64,000 nt of DNA from Nakazawaea peltata (taxonomy: Eukaryota > Ascomycota > Pichiomycetes > Alaninales > Pachysolenaceae): contig BCGQ01000008.1 of the NCBI GenBank assembly GCA_001599355.1, positions 558,001 through 622,000 of the forward strand, given 5' to 3'. Under the pieces are notes generated by a model that saw nothing but the letters and a program-made list of their open reading frames with translations, did not search any database and was not told the origin of the DNA. Position numbers and translations under genes: made by a program. Positions 1 to 8,967 of the stretch are shown here, one piece after another (position 1 is the first letter of the stretch; each line of letters starts with the position of its first letter).

Positions 1-1457
1 TCCCATCATTGGATCAGCTTGTATGGGTGCTCAAATTGAAGTCATTGAATGGGACATTTGACTCGAAGACTTTGATTATCCCTGAATTACCAGAGACTTT
101 GAAATTTGGACGTCCTGGTGGGTCCAAAATCCAGAGCAAACCTACAAACGGATTCTTTGACTCAAGAGTGCTATCTCGTAATCATGCCGAACTTTTCATG
201 GATTCGGAGAAGGGGGCTCTTTACATTAGGGACTTGAAATCATCTAATGGTACATATATCAATGGTAAGCAAGTGGACCCATTCAAGAATTATGAATTGC
301 ATATTGGAGATAAATTTGATCTTGGGTCCAACTTGGAGAATCAGACAGCTCATAAAAAGATCAGCTGTGAGATCTCAGATTTAATGCTTGTTGATTTCAA
401 GGAATATAATGAGCTTCTGTATCAACTGGATCGGAATGGTCAGGCCAACGAGAAGGAGTTTTTTAATAGTGTCATGGATGTCATGATGTACGGAGACGTT
501 GTCAATGACATGTATGAAGACAACTTGTTAAATATGTTGGCCGAAGGAGATACAAGTACAACTGTAGATAAAGAAGTGTCACTGAACAAGTTAAATAATT
601 ATTCAATCAGTGGACTTTATCCGTCCTCTAGTATCAAAAATAACTCTAAATTGGAGGAGACTATTTCTCAGTTATTGGTCTTGGTTAACAAGGAGACATT
701 ACAAAATGAGAAATTGAATAGACTGCATAAATTCCTCTGCAATTTAAATGATAATTTGGATCTGATTACAAAAGTTCAAGACCTGCAGATTCCAGTTGAT
801 GATTCCAAGAAGCATGAAGAGAAGGTCAAAGTGTATTTGAAACAAGTCGAGGATTTGACCAAGAAGTCAGAAGACTTAACTTCTTCGTTGGCTGAAGAAC
901 GTCTGAAGGTTCTCGCATCAAATGTAAAAGTGAAGCTGCTTTCACAGGAAGTGGAGTCTAAAAATATTGAGATGGAAAATATGAGAAGAGAGATGCAGCA
1001 GATGCAGCATGAAATGGAGGAGATGAGGGCCAGCATGGAAAGTAACGTAGTTGTGGCACCTGAGCCTGAGATCAAGAAAGAGGTCTCGCCAGAGATCTTG
1101 CCAGAGGTCACTGAGCCTGAAGTGCAAGACGACTCTTCCAATTTGCATATAGTTGACCTCGATGATGAAGAAGAGCCTCTGTCGGAGACTAATGAAGTTA
1201 TTAATATAGAGACTGAGCCTGAAATCAAGGTAGTGGCCGACCCAGAGCCAACTTCAGACGTCGTTCCGGTAGTGGTAGAAATAGAGGATGAAGATGAAGA
1301 TGAACTGACCCCTGAAGTTATTGTCAACGAGAGACGTCTTTCTTCTGATCAGTTAGCAGGTTCTCCTAAAAGATTCTTACGCTCCAACCTCATCCACGCC
1401 ACTATTGTCTTGCTGGCAAGTTTGGTGGTCGGTGCTACTGTGTATCAAAATAAATAA
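1..1457 (+). CDS. VPS64: FHA-domain, tail-anchored Far9(Vps64)/Far10 family protein, 5' end missing
   Basis: Far9/Vps64 and Far10 are subunits of the yeast Far complex (STRIPAK; SLMAP-like), which sits on ER/endomembranes and acts in pheromone arrest and TORC2 signalling. The reading frame is open to the left edge with no ATG, so the start lies outside the window. An FHA domain begins almost at once: FGRP, then VLSRNHAEL, then DLKSSNGTYINGK, which are the phosphothreonine-binding loops. A coiled coil rich in E, K, M and Q follows (roughly 270-340 codons in), then a long acidic, Pro/Glu/Val-rich linker. A hydrophobic C-terminal segment (HATIVLLASLVVGATVY) followed by a few residues fits a tail anchor. 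The stop lies 6 bp from the convergent LIP2 stop. Far9 versus Far10 cannot be decided here. Confidence 0.85.
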   Translation, partial: PSLDQLVWVLKLKSLNGTFDSKTLIIPELPETLKFGRPGGSKIQSKPTNGFFDSRVLSRNHAELFMDSEKGALYIRDLKSSNGTYINGKQVDPFKNYELHIGDKFDLGSNLENQTAHKKISCEISDLMLVDFKEYNELLYQLDRNGQANEKEFFNSVMDVMMYGDVVNDMYEDNLLNMLAEGDTSTTVDKEVSLNKLNNYSISGLYPSSSIKNNSKLEETISQLLVLVNKETLQNEKLNRLHKFLCNLNDNLDLITKVQDLQIPVDDSKKHEEKVKVYLKQVEDLTKKSEDLTSSLAEERLKVLASNVKVKLLSQEVESKNIEMENMRREMQQMQHEMEEMRASMESNVVVAPEPEIKKEVSPEILPEVTEPEVQDDSSNLHIVDLDDEEEPLSETNEVINIETEPEIKVVADPEPTSDVVPVVVEIEDEDEDELTPEVIVNERRLSSDQLAGSPKRFLRSNLIHATIVLLASLVVGATVYQNK

Positions 1458-1463
1458 ATCTTA

Positions 1464-2279
1464 TTATACAAGTTGGTCTAATATTTTATGAACATTCTCA
1501 GTAGAGATATCAGAGTTGGTAATTACATGCTTGTCGAACGGCATCTCAGCGGCAGACAATCCGGTCTCGATATAAAATTCCTTCAGGAACATGTCACCGA
1601 CCTCTTCGACGGAGGGAGGAATCCTTGAAACGCCTCTACAGATCTCTGCAATTGATGTTTGACCCGATTCGGGGAGTCCACATATCACAAGCCCAGAATC
1701 ATTGAAATATGAGAGATCAGGATCACAGTTGATACTGATCCCATGAGACAGAATAGACCTCTGTATATTCACACCGATAGATGAGATCTTGGTATTGTCG
1801 TCCACCCAGACACCTGTATTGGCAGAATCCACGGTGGAAATGTCATACTCCCTCTTCAAAATACGCTTGGTGATCTTCTCAAGCAAGTCTATATAACATT
1901 TTGATTTCAATCGAAGAGTTCGAAGATCACAGATCGGATACAGAACTAATTGACCTGGCCCATGGAAGGTGATCTCACCCCCACGCAGTGCTTGGATAAA
2001 TGGCAGTCTAAAAGGGAGTCCCTCATGAGATCTGTTCTTTTCCCTCCGTCCTCCTGTATAAACGGGGGCAAACTCAAAGGTTAAAAGGTACTGTGAAGGT
2101 AAAACTGGAGACTTTGAGAGTTTGGCATCGAGATGCTTTTGGAGTAAATACCTCTGTATGAGATCTCCTTGTTCATAAGGTCTAACTCCAGCGAAATGTA
2201 AATGCTTGAGACTGGTAGTCACTCCGGGGAGGAGACTACTGACCTTCCTGACCCCACAACTTGCGGGTATTCCTGACAT
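1464..2279 (-). CDS. LIP2: Octanoyl-[acyl-carrier protein]:protein N-octanoyltransferase, mitochondrial
   Basis: Lip2 (LipB family) moves octanoate from mitochondrial ACP onto lipoyl domains such as the glycine-cleavage H protein, the first committed step of protein lipoylation. The 271-residue product carries the LipB signature RGGEITFHGPGQLVLYPI (about residues 99-116). The active-site Lys lies in TKISSIGV (about K164), and the catalytic Cys in VICGLPESGQTSI (about C200). The basic, Ser/Thr-rich first 30 residues suit a mitochondrial presequence. The ATG at 2279 is the first in frame. The gene is convergent with the Far-family gene, with only 6 bp between stops. It is somewhat shorter than S. 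cerevisiae Lip2 because of a shorter N-terminus and tail. Confidence 0.92.
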   Translation of the reverse strand: MSGIPASCGVRKVSSLLPGVTTSLKHLHFAGVRPYEQGDLIQRYLLQKHLDAKLSKSPVLPSQYLLTFEFAPVYTGGRREKNRSHEGLPFRLPFIQALRGGEITFHGPGQLVLYPICDLRTLRLKSKCYIDLLEKITKRILKREYDISTVDSANTGVWVDDNTKISSIGVNIQRSILSHGISINCDPDLSYFNDSGLVICGLPESGQTSIAEICRGVSRIPPSVEEVGDMFLKEFYIETGLSAAEMPFDKHVITNSDISTENVHKILDQLV

Positions 2280-2975
2280 TGGCGGCCTTCGAGATGAGAT
2301 GGCGAGCGTTAAGGAATTTTTTCAGTCGATTTTTTTTCAGTGTACTTTAAGGGAAAATAGGCGCGGAAAAATACGTAAAGGGGTTAATTCTAGTGGGAGG
2401 ATACGGTAAGCAACAGAGAGTGAAATAGGAGAAGGTGATGTGAGGGGAAGGGTCGATTAAAGGGGGTCGAACGAGGGGCCCATTGAGGGGGGCGATTGAA
2501 TAGATATGGTAATTTAATAATGAAATTCTAATCAGATTCTCTAGCTTGTCTAGATCTTCTACATAGCACAAGTATAATAGCCCCCCCCCCCCCTCCCCCC
2601 TCCCTCCCTGTCTCACTATGCTGTACATTTATTTATGTATTTCTGAATGGAGTTCAATTATCACCACCTATCAAATTACATTAATTAATTGATAGTTAAG
2701 TAGTAGATAATTTTTGTGTGTTACCTCCACCTGTATAGAATTTTAATGTTGCGAAAACAAGCTTTCAATTAGCCCCTTAAAGAATGCGATCGAGTCTTTT
2801 ATATAACAGCTTTTCCCACCGCCTTTACGCACCGCCTTTACGCACCCACGTATCAGTTCTGCTCTCTATTCAGCTCCCTATCCGTGTCTCTACTTCTCTC
2901 TACTTCTCTCTCCTATATCTACTCTAATCATTATCTATTACATGTATTCATATCCTTTATAATTCAATTCATTAA
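2280..2975. other. Intergenic region between LIP2 and the sulfate permease gene, with a C-rich tract
   Basis: This 696-bp stretch is the promoter of LIP2 and the 3' region of the permease gene. It has a run of 13 C at 2581-2593, continuing as C6, C3 and C3 blocks separated by single T to about 2609. Pyrimidine-rich text follows at 2880-2930, with repeats of CTACTTCTCT. A 93-codon ORF on the minus strand crosses the C tract but has no family resemblance. I see no gene or RNA here. Confidence 0.6.
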
Positions 2976-5408
2976 TTACTCATAATCCGGAATATCAAGA
3001 TGGATAAATGGTGTATCCGTACTTAATACAGCGGCCAAAGATGATCTGTCAGAACCAGCAGCAACATCAACATATGTCTTGCTTTGTTCTAATCTCTCTT
3101 CAACATCTCTGTACTCATGAGTAGAATGTGGTTTACCGAAACCAGACGCAAGTAATCCCTTACGGATCCATGGCGACAAGATACTACTGAAATGGAACTC
3201 AACGTCGACTCCAGAGTATCTAACAATCAGCTTATGCAAATCAACAATCAGTTGAATCGAGGTAGCATCAACCAGAGTGACACTACCAAAGTCGAAGTGG
3301 ACAATTCTGATGTATGGTCTTGGGTCAATATCTTGACTCTCTAAAGAGGAGTGGTAAGACAGCTCATCAGTCGACTCCTCAGACTTCTTGAGACCGAGTT
3401 GTCCAAAGAACTTCACCACTGGCAATTCGGAGAATTTGAAAGCTGGTGGTTCATTCCAAGGTCTGTCTCCAACTGACTTGTATAATTTAGATTGATGTGG
3501 TTTGGTTTCCTTCTTTACTTGTTCTAATACTGTGTCTAATTGTCTAGAACTGTTTGGGTAAGTGAAAGATTCCGAAGGTCTGAAGACAATAACTCCCGGT
3601 GGTGGTGGAGTGATAGTGATCTCTGGGTTCACCAAAGAAGTATGAATAGCAGACCCTGGTTTTGGAATTGGAACCCATCTAGTACGGAAATTCAAACCAA
3701 TCTCATGATTTTGAGAAGAAGAGGCGCTTGTTGGTGCTTTAGTTGAAGCTTTGACACTATCAAGCTTGACATCAGTTTTGGCATCGGCACCGTTGTCTGT
3801 AGACACAACACTTACATTGACGATTTCATCATTGTCACTTTCGCTGTCCAGAGTCAGTTGAGTAGAACTAATCTTAGCATTGACAACTTCAGCGACTCGA
3901 ACTCTTCCTAAGAAGACACCGTTTGGCTTAGACAATCTCCATAACACAACGGCAGCAGAAGCACATACAGAGAAGTAGATAGCGTTCTCAATAGAGGAAA
4001 AGACGGCAATGAAAACACCGGCAATGAAGATCAAGAAATCGAGGAAACTGGTCTGGTATAATCTGAAGGTCACTTTGTAGGAGGCCATCAAGTCACAAAC
4101 ACAGTGAATGATAACCAGGGACAAAGCCAGCTTTGGAATGTAGTAGAACAGTTTAGTAAAAGCGTACAAAGCCAATAAGACAACGGCTCCGGTATAGATA
4201 CCAGCAAACGGAGTACGAACACCACACTTGGCCTTCAAAGCAGATCTAGAGAAAGATCCAGTCGCTGGGTAAGCATTGAAGAAAGTACCAATCAAATTAG
4301 TAACACCAATAGCAATCAATTCTTGATCTGGGACAACCTTGTAATCGTTTAATCTACCAAAAGATTTGGAGATGGAGATGTGCTCCAAAAGTAAAATGAT
4401 GGTACTGACAGGGATTTCAGAAGCGATGGAACTGATAATACCAGATTCTGGAATAGTCATAACACCGGTCTCTTGTAATCCAGATGGAACCTTACCAATG
4501 ACCTTGACCAAGAATTCGCCCGGGTGTTTCTTTTGGTATGGATGAGTGATTCCCCAAGAAATCAAGGTACTCAAGATGATGACGACGGCATGTCTTAAGA
4601 CTTGAGTATAGAAGAACCAACTTTTGTATTTAGGATATCTTTTCATTCCAAAGTCACACAGGTACTTCCAGATAAATAAAACAGCCAAAGAAGTCAAACC
4701 AAACAGCAGATCCAAAGTGGTATCAGGCAAGTGTTTCAAAGTGCTGATCACAACCTTATATGTAGCATCTCTAGTATGAACTAAACTGTTGTAACCCATC
4801 AAAGCTGGGACCTGCCCTACCAAAATGTTTAAAGCTGAACCTGTCATGAAAGCATAAACTGCTGGACTTGGGATGTATTCCAAAATGAAACCAAGTCTCA
4901 AAACTCCAAGACCCAACAGAATGGAGCCGCAGATCAACGACAAAAATGTTGCAATGACAGGCAGACTCAGATCTGGATACTCTGTTTGTACTTTAGATAT
5001 AACCCTACCAACTTGCATGGACATGACGGCAACTGGGCCAATAGAAACATCCTTGGATGTAGCAAAGAAACAATAAATAAAAACCCCCACGAATGAAGAG
5101 TATAAACCATATTGCAGGTCTAAACCAGCAATTTGCAGATATGACATGGATTGCGGCACCAAGACAACACCCACTGTTATCCCAGCAATCAAATCATATG
5201 TAAGCCATTGACGGTTATAAAAAAGAATCCACTTCAGGATAGGAAACAAACTGATGAGGTAAGATTTCAATTTATGAACTGGATTAGATGCAACTTGTTT
5301 GACATAGTCGATAGGCGTCACTACGTCCTCGACATATTCATTTATATGGAAAGTGTAATCGCCACTATAGGACGAAGATCCTTTTCTTTCTTCAATTTCT
5401 TTCGACAT
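2976..5408 (-). CDS. SUL1: Plasma-membrane sulfate permease (SulP/SLC26 family)
   Basis: A high-affinity sulfate:proton symporter that feeds the sulfate assimilation pathway. The 810-residue protein has about a dozen membrane segments between residues 60 and 510, including the SulP signature around GLYSSFVGVFIYCFFATS and GPVAVMSMQVG. A hydrophilic linker follows (about 515-650). A C-terminal STAS domain (about 655-750) contains HFDFGSVTLVDATSIQLIVDL. Length and order match S. cerevisiae Sul1/Sul2 (859 and 893 residues). The start at 5408 is the first ATG. The upstream 501 bp serve only this gene, because the neighbour at 5910 ends there. They contain two perfect Met31/32-type sites and a Cbf1 site (listed separately), so sulfur-limitation control is very likely. 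Sul1 versus Sul2 cannot be told apart. Confidence 0.93.
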   Translation of the reverse strand: MSKEIEERKGSSSYSGDYTFHINEYVEDVVTPIDYVKQVASNPVHKLKSYLISLFPILKWILFYNRQWLTYDLIAGITVGVVLVPQSMSYLQIAGLDLQYGLYSSFVGVFIYCFFATSKDVSIGPVAVMSMQVGRVISKVQTEYPDLSLPVIATFLSLICGSILLGLGVLRLGFILEYIPSPAVYAFMTGSALNILVGQVPALMGYNSLVHTRDATYKVVISTLKHLPDTTLDLLFGLTSLAVLFIWKYLCDFGMKRYPKYKSWFFYTQVLRHAVVIILSTLISWGITHPYQKKHPGEFLVKVIGKVPSGLQETGVMTIPESGIISSIASEIPVSTIILLLEHISISKSFGRLNDYKVVPDQELIAIGVTNLIGTFFNAYPATGSFSRSALKAKCGVRTPFAGIYTGAVVLLALYAFTKLFYYIPKLALSLVIIHCVCDLMASYKVTFRLYQTSFLDFLIFIAGVFIAVFSSIENAIYFSVCASAAVVLWRLSKPNGVFLGRVRVAEVVNAKISSTQLTLDSESDNDEIVNVSVVSTDNGADAKTDVKLDSVKASTKAPTSASSSQNHEIGLNFRTRWVPIPKPGSAIHTSLVNPEITITPPPPGVIVFRPSESFTYPNSSRQLDTVLEQVKKETKPHQSKLYKSVGDRPWNEPPAFKFSELPVVKFFGQLGLKKSEESTDELSYHSSLESQDIDPRPYIRIVHFDFGSVTLVDATSIQLIVDLHKLIVRYSGVDVEFHFSSILSPWIRKGLLASGFGKPHSTHEYRDVEERLEQSKTYVDVAAGSDRSSLAAVLSTDTPFIHLDIPDYE

Positions 5409-5660
5409 TGAATTATTATGCTTGACTATATTCTAACACCCCCAATTGAAAAAAAGAAAAGCAGACGGCTATGTTTTATATTGAATTTTAACAACGATGC
5501 AAAATGGCAACCCACAATATATAAAACAGTGGCAATTATGGGTAATCCTTAAGTAATATAAAAGTAATGCAAATTTTATTAATAATCTTAGTCCAACTCC
5601 ACAAAGCGGACGTTGCTTGTATATAAGTGGTCCTATTATGTACGCAAATGATGTCAAGAT

Positions 5661-5669
5661 CCACAGTTT
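5661..5669 (-). promoter_or_regulatory. Met31/Met32-type site (AAACTGTGG)
   Basis: The reverse complement of CCACAGTTT is AAACTGTGG, the core bound by Met31/Met32 in S. cerevisiae sulfur-metabolism genes. It lies about 250 bp upstream of the sulfate permease start. A one-mismatch relative, AAACAGTGGC, lies at 5524-5533. Confidence 0.6.
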
Positions 5670-5697
5670 ACGTAAGGGAAAAAATTTTCCCCGTATA

Positions 5698-5706
5698 AAA
5701 CTGTGG
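5698..5706 (+). promoter_or_regulatory. Second Met31/Met32-type site (AAACTGTGG)
   Basis: A perfect AAACTGTGG in opposite orientation to the site at 5661-5669, 37 bp away and about 290 bp upstream of the permease ATG. Paired sites are typical of strongly sulfur-responsive promoters. Confidence 0.6.
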
Positions 5707-5795
5707 TTCCTCACACAATTTCTCCTGCATCCCCTTTTTTTGTATCTTATTTTGCTTAGATAAATTCTCTTTTTTTTTTAAGATGTTAGTGGATA

Positions 5796-5803
5796 TCACG
5801 TGA
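5796..5803. promoter_or_regulatory. Cbf1/Met4 E-box (TCACGTGA)
   Basis: A perfect palindrome TCACGTGA, the preferred Cbf1 site in MET promoters, about 390 bp upstream of the sulfate permease ATG. With the two AAACTGTGG elements it reproduces the Cbf1-Met4-Met28/Met31-Met32 arrangement known from S. cerevisiae. Confidence 0.65.
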
Positions 5804-5909
5804 CTTTTCACCAGCGTTCCACAGTGTGTGTGCTTAGTAAAACAATATGATTTCCTTGATAGGCAACTTTGATTTTTTGGGGGTTATAGAGATCTTGCAG
5901 GGTCTTTAG

Positions 5910-8402
5910 TTAACAAAGCAATAGTACATCGCAATCCCAATCTTTAACCACATCAAGCCAGCATGCTTGATGAAAACCTTCGTTTCTTTTTTTCCACACA
6001 TCTAATATTACTTGCTTGGAAATCCAATTATTACCAGTAAAATGGTTTCCAAGAGCCCAAAATCTTTGCTGTAAATCGGCATCAATTGCGTCGGTACTAC
6101 TAATAAAATAACTCCAGAAAAGAGGAGATATCTTGGTATTGTCGATCTTATCCAATTCGATAAGACGAAGTAAATGTTTGAGAACGTTTTTTACATATCC
6201 CTGCACCAATGAGGGATCGCTCTCTTTGATGATCCTCTCAAAATATATGCACATGCTATTGTGGAACCCTAAAATATTGTGGTACAAAATTTCGTGGAAC
6301 ACAGATTTAAATTTTTGAGTCTTATCGTCGAATAATCGCCATGTAAGTTTCCAATTCTTCAAATCCTCTTCCACATCACAGCATAGTTTTGGATAATTCC
6401 GCGGAAAGAGCTTCCGCCGCGTAAAGTAGTTCTTGTGATTGGACAATGTAATGATTTTGTTAAATAATTCCATTAAAGATAGTGGTAAGCCGTACATATA
6501 CTCTACACTTGAGAATTTTGTAACGTCATCATCCACATCTCCTATGAAAACAGTCCCATTGTCTGGTTGTGGAATATCAATCAATTGTTTTTTCCTCTGT
6601 TCTTCTAATTCATTTGAATTTTCCAGATCTGAGTCATCTTCTTCTTCTTCTGGCTCCTCTTTCTCCTCATCCTCATCCTCAGAACTATCACTTTGTTCAT
6701 TGTGGAAATTAATAGTGAATGTCGGTTTATCTTCCATATTAATCATTTCTGGTTTCTTAATCAGAATATCTAAGTACTCATTAACTGAAGTAAAACCATC
6801 ATCGAAGATAAAATCACCCTTCACCAAATTATAATCTTCGTTCATAATATCATCAAAATCTCTGATATCATCCTCTCCAAATTGATAGTTATCCATATCA
6901 ATTTTCAGAGTACTGAAATAAAAAATCTTAATAAATCTATACAATTTAATCAATTTCTTCAAATTAACAAACTTATCCAATGTCAACTTCTCGTTGAATT
7001 CTTTATGATTCCAGCTACTCAATAAGGAATCATTATAGTTGGATAAGAAATCAATCAAATTGTCTGTCAATTTGAACCAAGTGGAGAAATTTTCTAATAT
7101 TTGAGAAAAGAAATCGATCTTGATCATCAATATGAAGATTAAAACTACATTCTTCACTTCGAAATTGGCAATTAACTCATTCACATGCACATTTCGAACA
7201 AATTCATCGTTCTCATTAGTCAATTTGACAATCACTTGGGTGATATCCTGCATGATTTCGCTTCTCAACAGAACAGATCTCCTCAAGTAAGTGTCATCTT
7301 TAGTAGTCTGATATTTGAAGAGGCTTCCAAGACACAGAACTTGTTTAATAATTAATACTTTTAGATCCAGAATACTGTCTCCTTGGTAATCTACAAGAAT
7401 GTTCCCAATATATTGGTAAACTAAGGGGATCACCAACGTCTCATAAATATTACCTTTGAAAGTGATGGGCATCATGAGATGGATATTTTTTATGAAATAA
7501 GAGACCAGATCTTTGTAACTTTGATCAAATTCAAGAGTATTTCTATTCAGTCTACTGTTGAATTTCTTGAGCCTATCGACCTTTAATAGATTTCTTATCA
7601 GCATCTGATTTTCTAGCTCAAAATATTTCAGAAAAATCACTTTAGTCATATCTGTGGGTCCATTTGTATTATCATTCACTAAAAGACGATAAGTGGTTTG
7701 CAGTTGAAACATAAAACTGCGATCTATCCATACCTCGATGACTTCGTCTTCATCACTTTCTTCTCCATTGGGTGGATTGGGGATGATTTTGGAATTATTG
7801 AATTCGACATCGTCACGCCTATAGGTGGATCTCAAACTGCTAGTAATAAAATCGGGGCTCCCTCTGGTCTGAACATTCAAGCTATGGAAACTCATTGGAG
7901 TATTGGCGCTTCTAAGTGGATGCAATGGCGAAAGTTGGGAAACAGGTAGAGGGGGTAATGATGCATTTGGAGAAAAATGTTCAGACCTGAATATGGCAAA
8001 TGGACCGGCACTTATATATGGTCTTCCAGACTGAATCAAGTTCCCAGTATCACAGAAATATAAGTCATTATCAATCTCATCCTCGTAAGTGTATAAATAT
8101 TTGAATTTTGCAAAGTCAATGTTACGTCTCTTTCCACTGAGTTCCGACGGATCTGTCTCTGTTCCTTCTTGCAGAATCATGTTAAGATTGCGATCAATAG
8201 TCAAATTCTTGGACCATAAAAGTCTCACCCCGTATCCCAAACATTCTATTTTGGATTTAACACACTTCCCACAAGCTGGTCGCTGGTTATCGCACTTGAT
8301 CTTCCTCCGGCGACAAGTATAACATCCGGTTAAAGAACGTTTTTTCTTCTCTCTCTTGGTGTCTATGGGAGCCAGACTCCTCTTATTAGTCGCAATATTC
8401 AT
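5910..8402 (-). CDS. Zn(II)2Cys6 transcription factor with a Fungal_trans_2-like C-terminal region
   Basis: A nuclear DNA-binding regulator of about 830 residues. The binuclear zinc cluster is near the N-terminus: Cys 27, 30, 37, 44, 47 and 54 in GCYTC..KIKC..ACGKC..EC, followed by GYGVRLLW. That post-cluster GY-x-L-x-W resembles Arg81 and related Fungal_trans_2 regulators. A basic KREKKKR precedes the cluster. A strongly acidic stretch (SSEDEDEEKEEPEEEEDD, about residues 575-600) splits the large regulatory domain. The C-terminus (LFWSYFISSTDAIDAD...WKKRNEGFHQACW) fits the end of that domain family. A GTG six codons upstream opens the longest frame, but the ATG at 8402 is the sensible start. 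Arg81 orthology is only a possibility; the target genes are unknown. Confidence 0.85.
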   Translation of the reverse strand: MNIATNKRSLAPIDTKREKKKRSLTGCYTCRRRKIKCDNQRPACGKCVKSKIECLGYGVRLLWSKNLTIDRNLNMILQEGTETDPSELSGKRRNIDFAKFKYLYTYEDEIDNDLYFCDTGNLIQSGRPYISAGPFAIFRSEHFSPNASLPPLPVSQLSPLHPLRSANTPMSFHSLNVQTRGSPDFITSSLRSTYRRDDVEFNNSKIIPNPPNGEESDEDEVIEVWIDRSFMFQLQTTYRLLVNDNTNGPTDMTKVIFLKYFELENQMLIRNLLKVDRLKKFNSRLNRNTLEFDQSYKDLVSYFIKNIHLMMPITFKGNIYETLVIPLVYQYIGNILVDYQGDSILDLKVLIIKQVLCLGSLFKYQTTKDDTYLRRSVLLRSEIMQDITQVIVKLTNENDEFVRNVHVNELIANFEVKNVVLIFILMIKIDFFSQILENFSTWFKLTDNLIDFLSNYNDSLLSSWNHKEFNEKLTLDKFVNLKKLIKLYRFIKIFYFSTLKIDMDNYQFGEDDIRDFDDIMNEDYNLVKGDFIFDDGFTSVNEYLDILIKKPEMINMEDKPTFTINFHNEQSDSSEDEDEEKEEPEEEEDDSDLENSNELEEQRKKQLIDIPQPDNGTVFIGDVDDDVTKFSSVEYMYGLPLSLMELFNKIITLSNHKNYFTRRKLFPRNYPKLCCDVEEDLKNWKLTWRLFDDKTQKFKSVFHEILYHNILGFHNSMCIYFERIIKESDPSLVQGYVKNVLKHLLRLIELDKIDNTKISPLFWSYFISSTDAIDADLQQRFWALGNHFTGNNWISKQVILDVWKKRNEGFHQACWLDVVKDWDCDVLLLC

Positions 8403-8967
8403 ATTTAAGCAATTCTCCACTTCAATTTAGTCAATCTTCTCGGATCAACTTTAATCAAAACCCCTTCTTCAGTCTTAGATGTAGGTGATGTTTTTTTTTT
8501 TTGCCGTCTCATCGGAGAAATCGCAAGCGAGGGCACAGGAATTAAAATTGACAATCTTAGCCGAAGAGTCGTGCATGGTCCATAATTACACAATAGGAAA
8601 TAAAAAGGGGCATCAAGATCAATTAGGGGGGAGTTCAATTAGGGTGAGGGAGTTCAATTAGGGGGGAAAAAGAGAGGAAAGGTAGAGGGGCTAAGAGATA
8701 TATTCAGTGGAAGTAGTAAATACCATCCTAAATGTCTTTACCTAGTCATCATCCTGTATACCTTTATGTTGATTCTTAGTTATCATCCTAACTGTTGATC
8801 CTAAATGTTTTCCCTTAGTGGTCTCCCCTAGCATTCTCCCTTAACATTGTACCCCATCCTTAAGTTCAATTAGCTCAGAAAATATTTCCCCCTCACCCCT
8901 CCATCTACACGCGCATAAATAATCACTTAATTGTTTCAATTTTACAAAATCTCTCTCTTTAGTGTGC
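8403..8967. other. Intergenic region with a short direct repeat
   Basis: The promoter of the Zn-cluster gene and 3' region of the tricalbin gene. A 16-bp sequence GGGAGTTCAATTAGGG occurs twice, at 8629-8644 and 8648-8663, with a related piece just before. The segment 8720-8870 is made of loosely repeated TCATCCTAA/CTTAGT phrases. I see no gene. Confidence 0.5.

Noticed and set aside
2347-2628. 93-codon minus ORF across the poly-C tract
   Set aside because: Composition follows the C tract and no known motif is seen.
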